A stretch of DNA of 64,000 nt, from assembly GCF_002013375.1 (NCBI RefSeq), contig NZ_MAEW01000009.1, positions 62,001 through 126,000 of the forward strand, given 5' to 3'. This DNA comes from Mycobacterium sp. D16Q13. Its GTDB lineage: Bacteria > Actinomycetota > Actinomycetes > Mycobacteriales > Mycobacteriaceae. Positions 9,224-17,432 of the stretch are shown in pieces. The position numbers were made by a program, and so were the translations under genes. The stretch's first letter is position 1, and each line of letters starts with the position of its first letter. Below the pieces are notes generated by a model, which had not been told where the DNA came from, did not search any database, and saw nothing but the letters and a program-made list of their open reading frames with translations.

Positions 9224-10867
9224 ATGCCTGGTCGCCACAGTGAACGCAATCGCAGAAGACAGCGTTCGGGTGGTTCGAAACTGTCCAAGTGGATTGCGCT
9301 GACGGCAATCGCCCTCCTGCTCGGAGGGGTCGGGGTGTTCGCCTTCACGAAGCTGTCCGGCCGATGCGGAGATGTCGATACCTTCACCGTCGCCGCCGAC
9401 CCGGCCATCGCTCCGGTCATATCAGAGGTGGCTGACGGCGCGAGCGCCAAGGAACTGCGCTGCACAAGAATCACCGTGGACGCGAAGGCCTCCGCGGCGA
9501 CGGCGGCGGCAATCGGCAAGCCCGGTGGCGCGCCCGCACTGTGGCTCCCCGATTCCTCTATCTGGCTGGTGAAGCAGATGCGCACCACCGGGTCTCCTCT
9601 GGATTCGGCAAGCCAGTCCCTGGCCAGGACTCCCGTGGTGGTGGTCGCCAAACAGGGCGAGGCGCCGACGTTTGATTCATGGCTGAGCGTTCTGAAACAG
9701 CCCGGGCTGCGGATCGGGAATCCGCTGGAGGACACCGTGGCCGCGGGACCGGTGCTGGGAGCACTTGCTGAGGCCGAGCAGGGCAAGAGCGATGCCAACG
9801 CCATCACCGCGGCGCTCGTTCCGATCGCGCAGGCGCAGCTGACGAACACTCGGCAGAGCAGCGCCGAGGAACGTCTCGGCGAGGTGGCAAAGACCGGCGG
9901 ACTGGCGATTTCGACCGAACAACAGCTCCTGGACTACAACGACAAGCACCCGGGCGCATTGCTCACCGCCGTTGTCCCAACAACCGGCACACTGGCCCTG
10001 AACTATCCGATAGCGGTCACCGAATCCGCCAACGATCGGCATGCCAAGGCCAAACAGGCCGGAGAGGCACTCGCCGAGCGCCTCTCCGGCAGCGGTGGCG
10101 CGGATGCGTTGACGAACGCCGGATTCCGGGGGCCGGACTTCGCCCCGCTAGACAGGAAGGGCGTGGGCGCGGTGGAGACGCTCACCGTGAATGACCTGAC
10201 CGCATTCGACACAGCGATGCGCCGATATGCGGTGCTGGCCTTGCCTTCCCGCATGCTCGCCGTACTCGACGTCTCAGGGTCAATGCGGGCCCCCGCGGGG
10301 CCGGTGTCACGCGTGGCGTTGCTGAGTCAGGCGATCGACAACGGGCTGCCCCTCTTCCCGGAGAACGCTCAGATCGGCTTGTGGGTCTTCTCTATCGACA
10401 AGGGCGGACCTAGCCAGGACTGGAGAGAGCTGCAGCCCCTTCGCACCCTCAGCGAGAAGGTGGGCGACAAGACCCAACGCCAGCTCCTCCTCGACGACGG
10501 CCGCGGTCTGGACTCCCTCGTCGGCGGTGGAACCGGTTTGTACGACACCACTCTCGCCGCGTTCCACAAGGTCCAGTCCACGTACGACCCGCACTTCATC
10601 AACAGCGTGGTGATCATTACCGACGGCGCGAACGAGGACCCGAACGGCATCTCCCTAGATCGGCTGCTTGCCACCTTGAAAAAGGAACAAGACCCGGCAC
10701 GCCCCGTCGTGCTCATCACCCTCGGCATCACCGAGGATGCGGATGCTGATGTCCTCAAACAGATTTCGGAAGCCACCCCAGGCGGGGCCAGCAGGGTCGC
10801 GCGGAGCGCCGATGAGATCCCCAACATCGTGACCGATCTCATCAGAGCTCGCACAACCGCACGTTAA
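9224..10867 (+). CDS. Membrane-anchored substrate-binding and VWA domain protein
   Basis: 547 residues. A basic N-terminus (RNRRRQRSGGSK) is followed by one transmembrane helix (about 22-44), so most of the protein lies outside the membrane. The middle part resembles a periplasmic-binding-protein fold (extracellular solute-binding type, residues about 55-300). The C-terminal von Willebrand A domain begins AVLDVSGSM, an intact MIDAS motif (DxSxS) for divalent metal, with a later IITDGANEDPNG strand. Proteins of this double architecture are common in actinobacteria; the ligand is not known. Its 3' end overlaps the convergent TetR gene by 4 nt. Confidence 0.85.
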   Translation: MPGRHSERNRRRQRSGGSKLSKWIALTAIALLLGGVGVFAFTKLSGRCGDVDTFTVAADPAIAPVISEVADGASAKELRCTRITVDAKASAATAAAIGKPGGAPALWLPDSSIWLVKQMRTTGSPLDSASQSLARTPVVVVAKQGEAPTFDSWLSVLKQPGLRIGNPLEDTVAAGPVLGALAEAEQGKSDANAITAALVPIAQAQLTNTRQSSAEERLGEVAKTGGLAISTEQQLLDYNDKHPGALLTAVVPTTGTLALNYPIAVTESANDRHAKAKQAGEALAERLSGSGGADALTNAGFRGPDFAPLDRKGVGAVETLTVNDLTAFDTAMRRYAVLALPSRMLAVLDVSGSMRAPAGPVSRVALLSQAIDNGLPLFPENAQIGLWVFSIDKGGPSQDWRELQPLRTLSEKVGDKTQRQLLLDDGRGLDSLVGGGTGLYDTTLAAFHKVQSTYDPHFINSVVIITDGANEDPNGISLDRLLATLKKEQDPARPVVLITLGITEDADADVLKQISEATPGGASRVARSADEIPNIVTDLIRARTTAR

Positions 10868-11526
10868 ACGAAGACGTCCTCCGGCTCCGGCGGGTTTGCG
10901 AGCAGTGTGGGCAGCACAAAAACTCGGACATAGCGCCGAACCTGCTCGGGGTTGTCGGTTCCCGGGATAAGCCCGAGCAGCAGGGACAACGCGACGGACA
11001 GCACGTACCGTGCCGCATCCTCGGGCCGTACACCCGCGCGCACCTCCGCCATCCGGGTACTGAAGGCACCCGCATACAGGGATGTCAGCAGGTCAATGAG
11101 ATGGGGGGCGTTGACAATTAACGATGCGACGGTCCCGTGGTCATCGCGGTCGGCAAGCACCCGCAGTAACGGATTGGCGCCGACCTCCACCGACACGATC
11201 ACCATCGACTCGGGGATGATTTCGGCGAGGTCCTTCAGCACGATGAGGCGGCCGATCATCTTGGCGATCTCGCTCATCGTCGCGCGGACCACCAGGGCAT
11301 CCATCAGGTCGTCCCGGTTCCGAAAATGCCGGTACACCACCGCGCGGCTGTATCCGGCCTCCCGTGCGATGGCCTCCATGGTGGATGCGCCATACCCACG
11401 CTCGACAAACAGCCGCTCCGCGGCATCAAGAAGCTGGGCCTGTGCCTGCTCTGCGGTATTTCCGCCTCCAGGTGGTCTACCGCGGCCGCGGGGAGCCTTA
11501 CTCTCGCCCTCACTTTTGCGAGCCAT
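10864..11526 (-). CDS. TetR/AcrR-family transcriptional regulator
   Basis: 220 residues with an N-terminal TetR helix-turn-helix at about 27-75 (LLDAAERLFVERGYGAST, then YSRAVVYRHFRNRDDLMDAL). A basic AT-hook-like arm (RGRGRPPGGG) precedes it. The C-terminal ligand domain is not assignable. A GAGGAGG ribosome site lies 10 nt before the ATG. It is divergent from the Coq4-like gene with only about 60 bp between starts, so it probably controls that gene and itself. Confidence 0.9.
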   Translation of the reverse strand: MARKSEGESKAPRGRGRPPGGGNTAEQAQAQLLDAAERLFVERGYGASTMEAIAREAGYSRAVVYRHFRNRDDLMDALVVRATMSEIAKMIGRLIVLKDLAEIIPESMVIVSVEVGANPLLRVLADRDDHGTVASLIVNAPHLIDLLTSLYAGAFSTRMAEVRAGVRPEDAARYVLSVALSLLLGLIPGTDNPEQVRRYVRVFVLPTLLANPPEPEDVFV

Positions 11527-11553
11527 CCCCTAGCCGCCTCCTCAAACAATATA

Positions 11554-11581
11554 TTGACACTTCACTAGATCTGCCTATTAT
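11554..11581 (+). promoter_or_regulatory. Promoter of the Coq4-like gene, leaderless
   Basis: TTGACA (11554-11559) and TATTAT (11576-11581) are near-consensus SigA elements with 16-bp spacing. The predicted transcription start falls at about 11588-11589, on the ATG itself, which implies a leaderless mRNA. The divergent TetR gene starts at 11526, so this element probably overlaps its operator. Confidence 0.7.
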
Positions 11582-11588
11582 TGGCTGC

Positions 11589-12407
11589 ATGCCGAACAAC
11601 CTGGTCAAATACTCTAATCCCGGCGGTGTCGTACCAGACCGCGCGACATGGACCCCCTGGCTGAAGGCTTGGCGCATGCTGATCGACGCCAAGTACCACG
11701 GCGACATCTACGAGGCGTTCCTCGGGATGGAAGCACCCGTCTTCGCACGTGCTTACTATCAGGTGCGTGCCCATCCGAATGGCCGAAAGCTGTTCAAGCA
11801 CAAACCCGACCTGCTCGCCGTGCTGAACGACGTGGAGTATCTGAACTCGCTGCCATTCGGCAGCCTGGGGCACGCGTACCTGTCGTTCCTGAACACCAAC
11901 AAGCTCGACGCGGGTGTCTTTGGTGAATCCACGATCATCAGACCGATCGCCGAGAAGAACAACTGGGACGAGGACTTTTACTACATGATCATGAGGGGCA
12001 CCGCCCTCCACGACATGTTCCACACCATCGGCGGCTACGGTCCCGACATCGCTGGCGAAATGGCCAACATCGGATTCCATTGCGGGCAAATGGAACCCGC
12101 GGGCCCATTGGAGAAGCTCGGCATGCTCGGCGCACTCACCCTGCCGGGCGCATCGGCGCCGTTCAAACTCCGTTACTACCGCCAGGCGGTGGAGCGCGGC
12201 CGTCGTGCCGACCTGTTGATGGCCGCTCCCTGGGAGGAGCTGCTCGAATTGCCTTATCGCGAGGCCCAGTCGATCCTCGGTGTGAGTCCAGTCGAGGTAG
12301 CCCATCCGCAGGGTAGGTGGACCACCGAATGGACGCCGCCATCCATCACGGCGCCGACCCCATGGAACTACGAGCGGATCCTCACCGCGGGACCCGTCGC
12401 TGCCTGA
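11589..12407 (+). CDS. Coq4-family protein
   Basis: 272 residues. The central block ALHDMFHTIGG...IAGE fits the Coq4 signature HDxxHx11E, a zinc site in eukaryotic COQ4. COQ4 organises or catalyses oxidative decarboxylation of the ubiquinone ring. Mycobacteria make menaquinone instead, so another substrate is likely and the quinone link is only by family. The start ATG at 11589 lies at the expected transcription start of the promoter above. An in-frame extension upstream would run antisense through the TetR gene and is rejected. Likely controlled by the adjacent TetR. Confidence 0.8.
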   Translation: MPNNLVKYSNPGGVVPDRATWTPWLKAWRMLIDAKYHGDIYEAFLGMEAPVFARAYYQVRAHPNGRKLFKHKPDLLAVLNDVEYLNSLPFGSLGHAYLSFLNTNKLDAGVFGESTIIRPIAEKNNWDEDFYYMIMRGTALHDMFHTIGGYGPDIAGEMANIGFHCGQMEPAGPLEKLGMLGALTLPGASAPFKLRYYRQAVERGRRADLLMAAPWEELLELPYREAQSILGVSPVEVAHPQGRWTTEWTPPSITAPTPWNYERILTAGPVAA

Positions 12408-12800
12408 AAAGCCACCACTTCACCATGATTCGCCCCCAACAGAGCAGTGACTTCCGTGGTCGATACTCCGTGATCGAGTAGCTCTCAAGCCTCTTCCAGC
12501 ACCGGATGATTTTCACCTGCGGATCGCACTCTGGGGAACCCCCAGCCATCACCAACGCGGTCCGAAAGCAACTCACATCGCGTGACAAAATCACTGAAAT
12601 GTCTACTATTTGAACGCCCGCGAACGCGCCATGGCCGAGCGGGGCGGTGAACGCCATCGATCCCGATGTGACCGACAATCGGCATCCCTGGTCGGCGATT
12701 GCGCGTTGTGGTTTAGTGGCAATCACGACGCTGATGAGCCTCTCCGGCGAAGAAGCGACAACAACGCTGTTGGCCGCCCTCAGAAGGTGAGAATGCGCTC
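12408..12800. other. Non-coding gap with promoter and structured leader upstream of ephA
   Basis: No convincing gene. A hairpin (CTGGGG/CCCCAG, 12531-12545) could end the Coq4-like transcript, though no U-run follows. A promoter is predicted at 12582-12609. The ~185 nt between it and the ephA ATG contain possible stems: CCGAC/GTCGG (12672-12676 with 12691-12695) and GCGTTGTG/CACGACGC (12703-12710 with 12724-12731). Confidence 0.5.
12582..12609 (+). promoter_or_regulatory. Predicted promoter for the ephA-LLM-ADH operon
   Basis: GTGACA at 12582-12587 and TACTAT at 12604-12609 are spaced by 16 bp, a good SigA-like match. Transcription would start near 12616 and leave a leader of about 185 nt before the ATG at 12801, long for this genome. 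Confidence 0.5.
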
Positions 12801-13766
12801 ATGACCGATGCCGCTGTGGATATCCGGGAACGTGACATCGCCACGAACGGCGTGCACCTGCGCATCGTCGAGGCGGGTGATCCTGGCCAGCCGGTAGTCG
12901 TTCTGGCCCATGGCTTCCCCGAGTTGGCATATTCTTGGCGCCACCAGATTCCGGCCCTCGCCGCCGCCGGATATCACGTCATCGCACCCGATCAGCGGGG
13001 TTACGGCAGATCGAGTACGCCCGCGCATATTGACGACTACAACATCGAAGCGCTATCCGATGACCTGCTCGGCATTCTCGACGAGGTGGGTGCGGGCAAG
13101 GCGACCTTCGTCGGGCACGATTGGGGCGCCGTCGTCACGTGGCATACCGCGCTCGCCGTCCCCGAGCGCGTCGAGGGCGTTGTCGGTCTTTCGGTGCCCT
13201 TCACCCGGCGCAGTCAGGCGGCTCCCACGCAAGCATGGAAAAAACTGTTCGGCGACAACTTCTTCTACATTCTGTACTTCCAGGAGCCAGGGGTCGCCGA
13301 TGCCGACCTCAATCGCGACCCCTCGGCCACCATGCGGCGCATGATGGCCGGAATGGCCCATATCGACGGTGAGACGATGATCGCACCGGGACCGGCCGGA
13401 TTCATCGAGCGCATGGCCGATCCCGGCGAGCTTCCCGAATGGCTGAGTCAGGCCGAATTAGACCACTACATCGCAGAATTCACCCGCACCGGTTTCACCG
13501 GCGGACTGAACTGGTATCGGAACTTCGACCGCAACTGGGCGCTTACCGAGCGGCTTGCCGGAGCGAATGTAGTTGTGCCGTCGCTATTCGTCGCAGGTAC
13601 CGCCGACCCGGTTCTCGGCTTCACGGATCATGCGGGCAGTGTGCAATACCGTACCGACAATCGGGGTGACATCCTGATCGAAGGTGCCGGGCACTGGATT
13701 CAGCAGGAGCGGCCGGACGAGGTCAATGCCGCATTGCTCGGATTCCTGCACGAGGTTGCGCGATGA
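12801..13766 (+). CDS. ephA: Alpha/beta hydrolase, epoxide hydrolase type (EphA-like)
   Basis: 321 residues. Epoxide hydrolase features in order: HGFPE oxyanion motif (37-41), DQRGYGRSS, nucleophile D107 in GHDWG, and catalytic His298 in GAGHWIQQERP. These enzymes open epoxides to diols via an aspartyl ester. The overlap of 4 nt with the following flavin oxidoreductase, and the later lpqG-like gene, mirror the order ephA-Rv3618-lpqG in M. tuberculosis. That supports the EphA assignment by position as well as by motif. It may act on lipid epoxides or detoxify xenobiotics together with its operon partners. Confidence 0.85.
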   Translation: MTDAAVDIRERDIATNGVHLRIVEAGDPGQPVVVLAHGFPELAYSWRHQIPALAAAGYHVIAPDQRGYGRSSTPAHIDDYNIEALSDDLLGILDEVGAGKATFVGHDWGAVVTWHTALAVPERVEGVVGLSVPFTRRSQAAPTQAWKKLFGDNFFYILYFQEPGVADADLNRDPSATMRRMMAGMAHIDGETMIAPGPAGFIERMADPGELPEWLSQAELDHYIAEFTRTGFTGGLNWYRNFDRNWALTERLAGANVVVPSLFVAGTADPVLGFTDHAGSVQYRTDNRGDILIEGAGHWIQQERPDEVNAALLGFLHEVAR

Positions 13767-14956
13767 GCGCCCCACTGCGATTCGGCGCCTTCATCACGCC
13801 GTTTCACCCCGTCGGCCAAAATCCGACCACCGCACTGGAGTACGACCTAGACCGAGTGGTAGCCCTGGACCGCCTGGGGTATGACGAGGCATGGTTCGGT
13901 GAGCATCACTCCGGCGGCTACGAACTGATCTCCTGTCCCGAGGTCTTCATCGCCACCGCGGCCGAACGCACCAAGCACATCAGACTGGGCACGGGGGTGG
14001 TCTCGCTGCCCTATCACCATCCGTTGATGGTGGTGGATCGCTGGATTCTGTTGGACCACATCACTCGAGGCCGCGTCATCTTCGGCACCGGACCGGGCGC
14101 GCTGCCCACCGACGCGTACATGATGGGCATCGACCCCGTGGATCAGCGTCAGATGCAGGAGGAGTCGCTGGAAGCGATCATGGCACTGCTGCGCGCGGCG
14201 CCGGAGGAACGCATAAGCCGCGAAACGTCCTGGTTCACCCTTCGGGACGCGCAGCTGCAGCTGCGGCCCTATACCCACCCCTATCCGGAAATCCTTACCG
14301 CAGCAATGTTTTCCCCGTCAGGACCCCGGCTGGCCGGGAAACTCGGCGCGGGCCTGCTGTCGTTGTCGGCGTCTATCCCGGGCGGATTCGCGGCACTGGA
14401 AAATGCCTGGGAGGTGGTACGCGAGCAGGCGGCCGCCCACGGCCATCCCGAACCGGATCGGTCGACGTGGCGAGTGCTCGGCATCATGCACCTGGCCGAG
14501 ACCCGCGAGCAGGCCATCGAGGATTGCACATATGGCTTGCCGGATTACGCACACTACTTCGGCGCGGTTGGAGTGCTACCGCTCGCGAATGACGTTGACG
14601 GTGCGCATCAGGACCCGCGTGATTTCGTCAAGGCTTATGTGGACGAGGGCAATTGCTGCATCGGGACGCCTGACGATGCCATCGACTACATCCAGGATCT
14701 GCTCGACACATCGGGTGGATTCGGCACCTTCTTGATGCTCGGCCATGACTGGGCCTCGCCGGAAGCAACATTCAAATCCTATGAGCTGTTCGCCCGCAAG
14801 GTAATTCCGCATTTCACCGGCCAACTCACCGCCGCCAAGGTCTCGCACGATTGGGCGCAGGCCAAGCGTGGCGAGCTGCTGGGCCGTGCCGGCGAGGCCG
14901 TCGCCAAGGCCATCGGCGAACATCAGAACGACCGAGCGCAGAAGGCCTCGAACTGA
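13763..14956 (+). CDS. Luciferase-like (LLM) flavin-dependent oxidoreductase (Rv3618-like)
   Basis: 397 residues, TIM-barrel class of flavin monooxygenases. Evidence is the N-terminal FGAFITPFHP, GYDEAWFGEHHSGGYE, IRLGTGVVSLPYHHPLMV and FGTGPGALPTDAYMMGID blocks, and a C-terminal GTFLMLGHDWASPE segment. It probably uses FMNH2 or F420H2; the cofactor cannot be told from the sequence. It overlaps ephA by 4 nt and shares one base with the dehydrogenase start, so all three are translated as one unit. Confidence 0.85.
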   Translation: MSAPLRFGAFITPFHPVGQNPTTALEYDLDRVVALDRLGYDEAWFGEHHSGGYELISCPEVFIATAAERTKHIRLGTGVVSLPYHHPLMVVDRWILLDHITRGRVIFGTGPGALPTDAYMMGIDPVDQRQMQEESLEAIMALLRAAPEERISRETSWFTLRDAQLQLRPYTHPYPEILTAAMFSPSGPRLAGKLGAGLLSLSASIPGGFAALENAWEVVREQAAAHGHPEPDRSTWRVLGIMHLAETREQAIEDCTYGLPDYAHYFGAVGVLPLANDVDGAHQDPRDFVKAYVDEGNCCIGTPDDAIDYIQDLLDTSGGFGTFLMLGHDWASPEATFKSYELFARKVIPHFTGQLTAAKVSHDWAQAKRGELLGRAGEAVAKAIGEHQNDRAQKASN

Positions 14957-15987
14957 TGCGAGCAGCGGTGTTGCGTAACGGCGCGATGGTCTACCGGGAC
15001 GATGTGGCCGACCCGGTGCCCGGCGAGGGCCAGGTGCTCGTCAAGGTCTCCGCATGTGGAATCTGCGGATCCGATCTGCATTTCGCAAAACACGGGGCCC
15101 AGGCCATCGAACTGTCACAACAGATGGCGGGCATGCCCAGTCTGACCGACGGCGTCGACCTTGGCGCCGATGTCTTCATGGGGCACGAGTTCGCCGCGGA
15201 AGTGATCGAAGCGGGACCGGGGACGCAGGCTCCCGCACCCGGAACCGCAGTCACTTCGATTCCGATTCTGCTATCCGCCAAGGGAATCGAACCCATCGTC
15301 TACAGCAACAGCACACTCGGGGGCTACGCCGAGCAGATGCTGCTGAGCGCACCGCTGCTGCTGCCCATCCCCAACGGCCTCGACCCCCGGCACGCGGCGT
15401 TGACCGAACCGATGGCGGTCGGTCTGCACGCCGTCAACAAATCAGGCATCCGGCCGGGCACCGGAGCAATCGTCATCGGGTGCGGTCCCGTCGGCATAGC
15501 GGTGATAGCCGCCCTGGACAACCTGGGCATCGAGCCGATCGTAGCCGCTGACTTCTCCCCGGCCCGGCGCGATCTGGCCCGGCTCATGGGGGCACACGAG
15601 GTCGTCGACCCCAGCACCGAACCTACCTTCGAGGCCTGGTCCCGGGTCGGCAAGGGCGCTCCGGTGATCTTCGAGGCCGTCGGGGTGCCGGGCATCCTCA
15701 ACGACGTGCTGCGGGACGCGCCGCACAGCTCCCGGGTGGTGGTGGTCGGCGTCTGTATGGAGCCCGATGCCATCACGCCGTACTTCGGGATCGCCAAGGA
15801 AGTTGCGCTCCAATTCGTCCTCGCCTATGACGCTGCGGAGTTCTCCGAAACGTTGCGGCGAATCGCACACGGCGAGATCGATGTTGCACATCTCGTCACG
15901 GGTGAGGTAGGTCTGGAAGATGTCGGTTCGGCATTTGCCGATCTCGGTAATCCGGGGCACCACTGCAAGATCTTGGTGGTGCCGTAA
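14956..15987 (+). CDS. Zinc-type alcohol dehydrogenase (MDR family)
   Basis: 343 residues. The GroES-like domain has the catalytic zinc motif CGICGSDLHF (34-43) and MGHEFAAEVIEAG. The Rossmann domain has VIGCGPVGIAVIAAL. After GHEF the usual four-cysteine structural zinc loop is missing: the stretch VTSIPILLSAKGIEP has no Cys. So only the catalytic zinc is expected. The start ATG at 14956 shares its A with the TGA of the LLM gene. Together with epoxide hydrolase and flavin oxidoreductase it suggests stepwise oxidation of a lipophilic substrate. Confidence 0.85.
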   Translation: MRAAVLRNGAMVYRDDVADPVPGEGQVLVKVSACGICGSDLHFAKHGAQAIELSQQMAGMPSLTDGVDLGADVFMGHEFAAEVIEAGPGTQAPAPGTAVTSIPILLSAKGIEPIVYSNSTLGGYAEQMLLSAPLLLPIPNGLDPRHAALTEPMAVGLHAVNKSGIRPGTGAIVIGCGPVGIAVIAALDNLGIEPIVAADFSPARRDLARLMGAHEVVDPSTEPTFEAWSRVGKGAPVIFEAVGVPGILNDVLRDAPHSSRVVVVGVCMEPDAITPYFGIAKEVALQFVLAYDAAEFSETLRRIAHGEIDVAHLVTGEVGLEDVGSAFADLGNPGHHCKILVVP

Positions 15988-16011
15988 AGGTCGGGGAGGA
16001 CAGGAAGTGAC

Positions 16012-16761
16012 ATGCGGGTACTAAGTCGGAAAGCACTGACCCGGACAACCGCCGTGGCAGGCGCCGCGGCGATGGCCGTTCTCCTCGCCGGCTGCGGTGA
16101 CGATTCCACCGGCAGCCCAGAGTCGACTCGTAACGTCACGGTCATTGGGAAGGGCGAGGTCAAGGGCGCACCCGACGTCTTGCGCGCTGACGTAGGCGTA
16201 TCGGTGACCGCCAGGGACGTATCCGGCGCACTGTCTCAGGCCAGTGAGAAGGCCCAGGCCGTCATCGACGCCGTGGTCCGGGCCGGAGTGGCCCGGGAGG
16301 ACGTACAGACCAACGAGCTGTCCATCCAGCCCGAACAGACTTACCCGCAGGGCGGTCCCGCGCGTATTACCGGATACAACGCCACCAACTCCGTGCGCAT
16401 CAACGTCCGCGATCTCAAGAAGGCTTCCGACGTGCTGGACAAGGCCGTGCAGGCCGGTGGCGACGCGGCACGGCTCTCCGGGGTCAGCTTCGATCTCGAC
16501 AACGATGCCGACCTGGTGAAGGGTGCGCGGGAGCGCGCCTTCAACGATGCCAAGGCCCGTGCCGAGCAGTACGCCGGCCTGTCCGGCTCCACGCTGGGCA
16601 AGGTGCTGCGGATCGATGAGTCCCACGGCTCGGTGCCTCCCCCCGCACCGATGATGGGCAAGCGGGCCCCCATGCAGGCGGACGCCTCATTCGCGCCACC
16701 GCTGGAACCCGGACAGCAGACGGTGACATTCGAGGTAAGCGTCATCTGGGAGCTGAACTAG
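16012..16761 (+). CDS. lpqG: SIMPL-domain lipoprotein (LpqG-like)
   Basis: 249 residues with signal peptide and lipobox (AVLLAGC, Cys about residue 27), so it is expected on the outer face of the plasma membrane. The mature part is a SIMPL/DUF541 domain: VTVIGKGEVKGAPDVLRADVGV, a NSVRINVRDLKKASDVLDK centre and QAGGDAARLSGVSFDLD. Its position between the ephA/Rv3618 pair and hpt matches lpqG (Rv3623) of M. tuberculosis. Start follows an AGGAAG ribosome site. A cytosolic-looking paralog lies 3 nt downstream. Confidence 0.85.
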   Translation: MRVLSRKALTRTTAVAGAAAMAVLLAGCGDDSTGSPESTRNVTVIGKGEVKGAPDVLRADVGVSVTARDVSGALSQASEKAQAVIDAVVRAGVAREDVQTNELSIQPEQTYPQGGPARITGYNATNSVRINVRDLKKASDVLDKAVQAGGDAARLSGVSFDLDNDADLVKGARERAFNDAKARAEQYAGLSGSTLGKVLRIDESHGSVPPPAPMMGKRAPMQADASFAPPLEPGQQTVTFEVSVIWELN

Positions 16762-16764
16762 GCC

Positions 16765-17373
16765 ATGGGTGACATCACGGTGGTCGGCCATGGAGAGGCC
16801 AGCGGGAGTCCCGACGTGTTCATGGCCACCGTCGGCGTTTCAGTACGTTCACGCCGCATCGCCGGGGTGATGGCCGAGGTGAAGGCCAAGGCTCGCGCGG
16901 TGATCGATGCGGTACTCGACTCTGGGGTGGCGGCCGAAGACGTCCGGACTGCCTGGATGTCGGTGCACCCGCAGTTCGACGGCAACCGGATCACCGGGTA
17001 CGCCGCCGACAACTCGGTACGGATCACCGTCCGCGAACTGTCGAAGGTGTCCGACGTTCTGGACAAGGCGGTCACCGCGGGAGGTGAAGCCGCACAGCTC
17101 TCCGGGGTCAGTTTCGATCTGCAGGACAGCAGCGATCTGTCCACGCAGGCGCGTGAGCGCGCGTTCGCCGACGCCAAGGCCCGAGCTGAGCAGTACGCCA
17201 CCCTCTCCGGCGGCACTCTCGGAAAGGTCCTGCGTATCGACGAGACCGGCGGCCACTCCAACCCCTCCCCGCGTGCCGAGTTCGCAATGTTGCGGGCGGC
17301 GAGTGGGCCACCGGTGGAGGCCGGTCAGCAGACCGTCAGCACCCAGATCACCGTGACGTGGGAGCTGGGATGA
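16765..17373 (+). CDS. SIMPL-domain protein lacking a signal peptide (paralog of LpqG)
   Basis: 202 residues that align along nearly the full mature length of the preceding lipoprotein. They share GEASGSPDVFMATVGVSV, NSVRITVRELSKVSDVLDK, AQLSGVSFDLQD and ARAEQYATLSGGTLGKVLRI. It starts directly with the domain (MGDITVVGHGE) and has no signal peptide or lipobox. A tandem duplication followed by loss of the secretion signal (or gain of one by the partner) is the simplest reading. Three nucleotides separate the two genes, so they are co-translated. Function unknown. Confidence 0.85.
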   Translation: MGDITVVGHGEASGSPDVFMATVGVSVRSRRIAGVMAEVKAKARAVIDAVLDSGVAAEDVRTAWMSVHPQFDGNRITGYAADNSVRITVRELSKVSDVLDKAVTAGGEAAQLSGVSFDLQDSSDLSTQARERAFADAKARAEQYATLSGGTLGKVLRIDETGGHSNPSPRAEFAMLRAASGPPVEAGQQTVSTQITVTWELG

Positions 17374-17432
17374 GCGCGCACGAAGACCGTCAGACGATGA
17401 GCGCCCACGCGGAGACCGTCAAAGCCGGTTAA
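17370..17432 (+). CDS. Possible 20-residue micro-ORF with internal repeat
   Basis: An ATG overlapping the stop of the SIMPL gene (ATGA) opens 20 codons ending in TAA at 17432. The product has two related halves, MSAHEDRQT and [11 protein letters not shown], encoded by an imperfect direct repeat of about 27 nt. Its TAA shares bases with the stop of the convergent hpt gene. It could be translated by coupling, or be chance and only a duplicated intergenic segment. No homolog is known to me. Confidence 0.25.
   Translation: MSAHEDRQTMSAHAETVKAG

Noticed and set aside
12610..12804. 64-codon frame just before ephA with ATGA overlap
   Set aside because: It would need a TTG start, has no ribosome site and has low-complexity Arg-rich content; more likely leader RNA.
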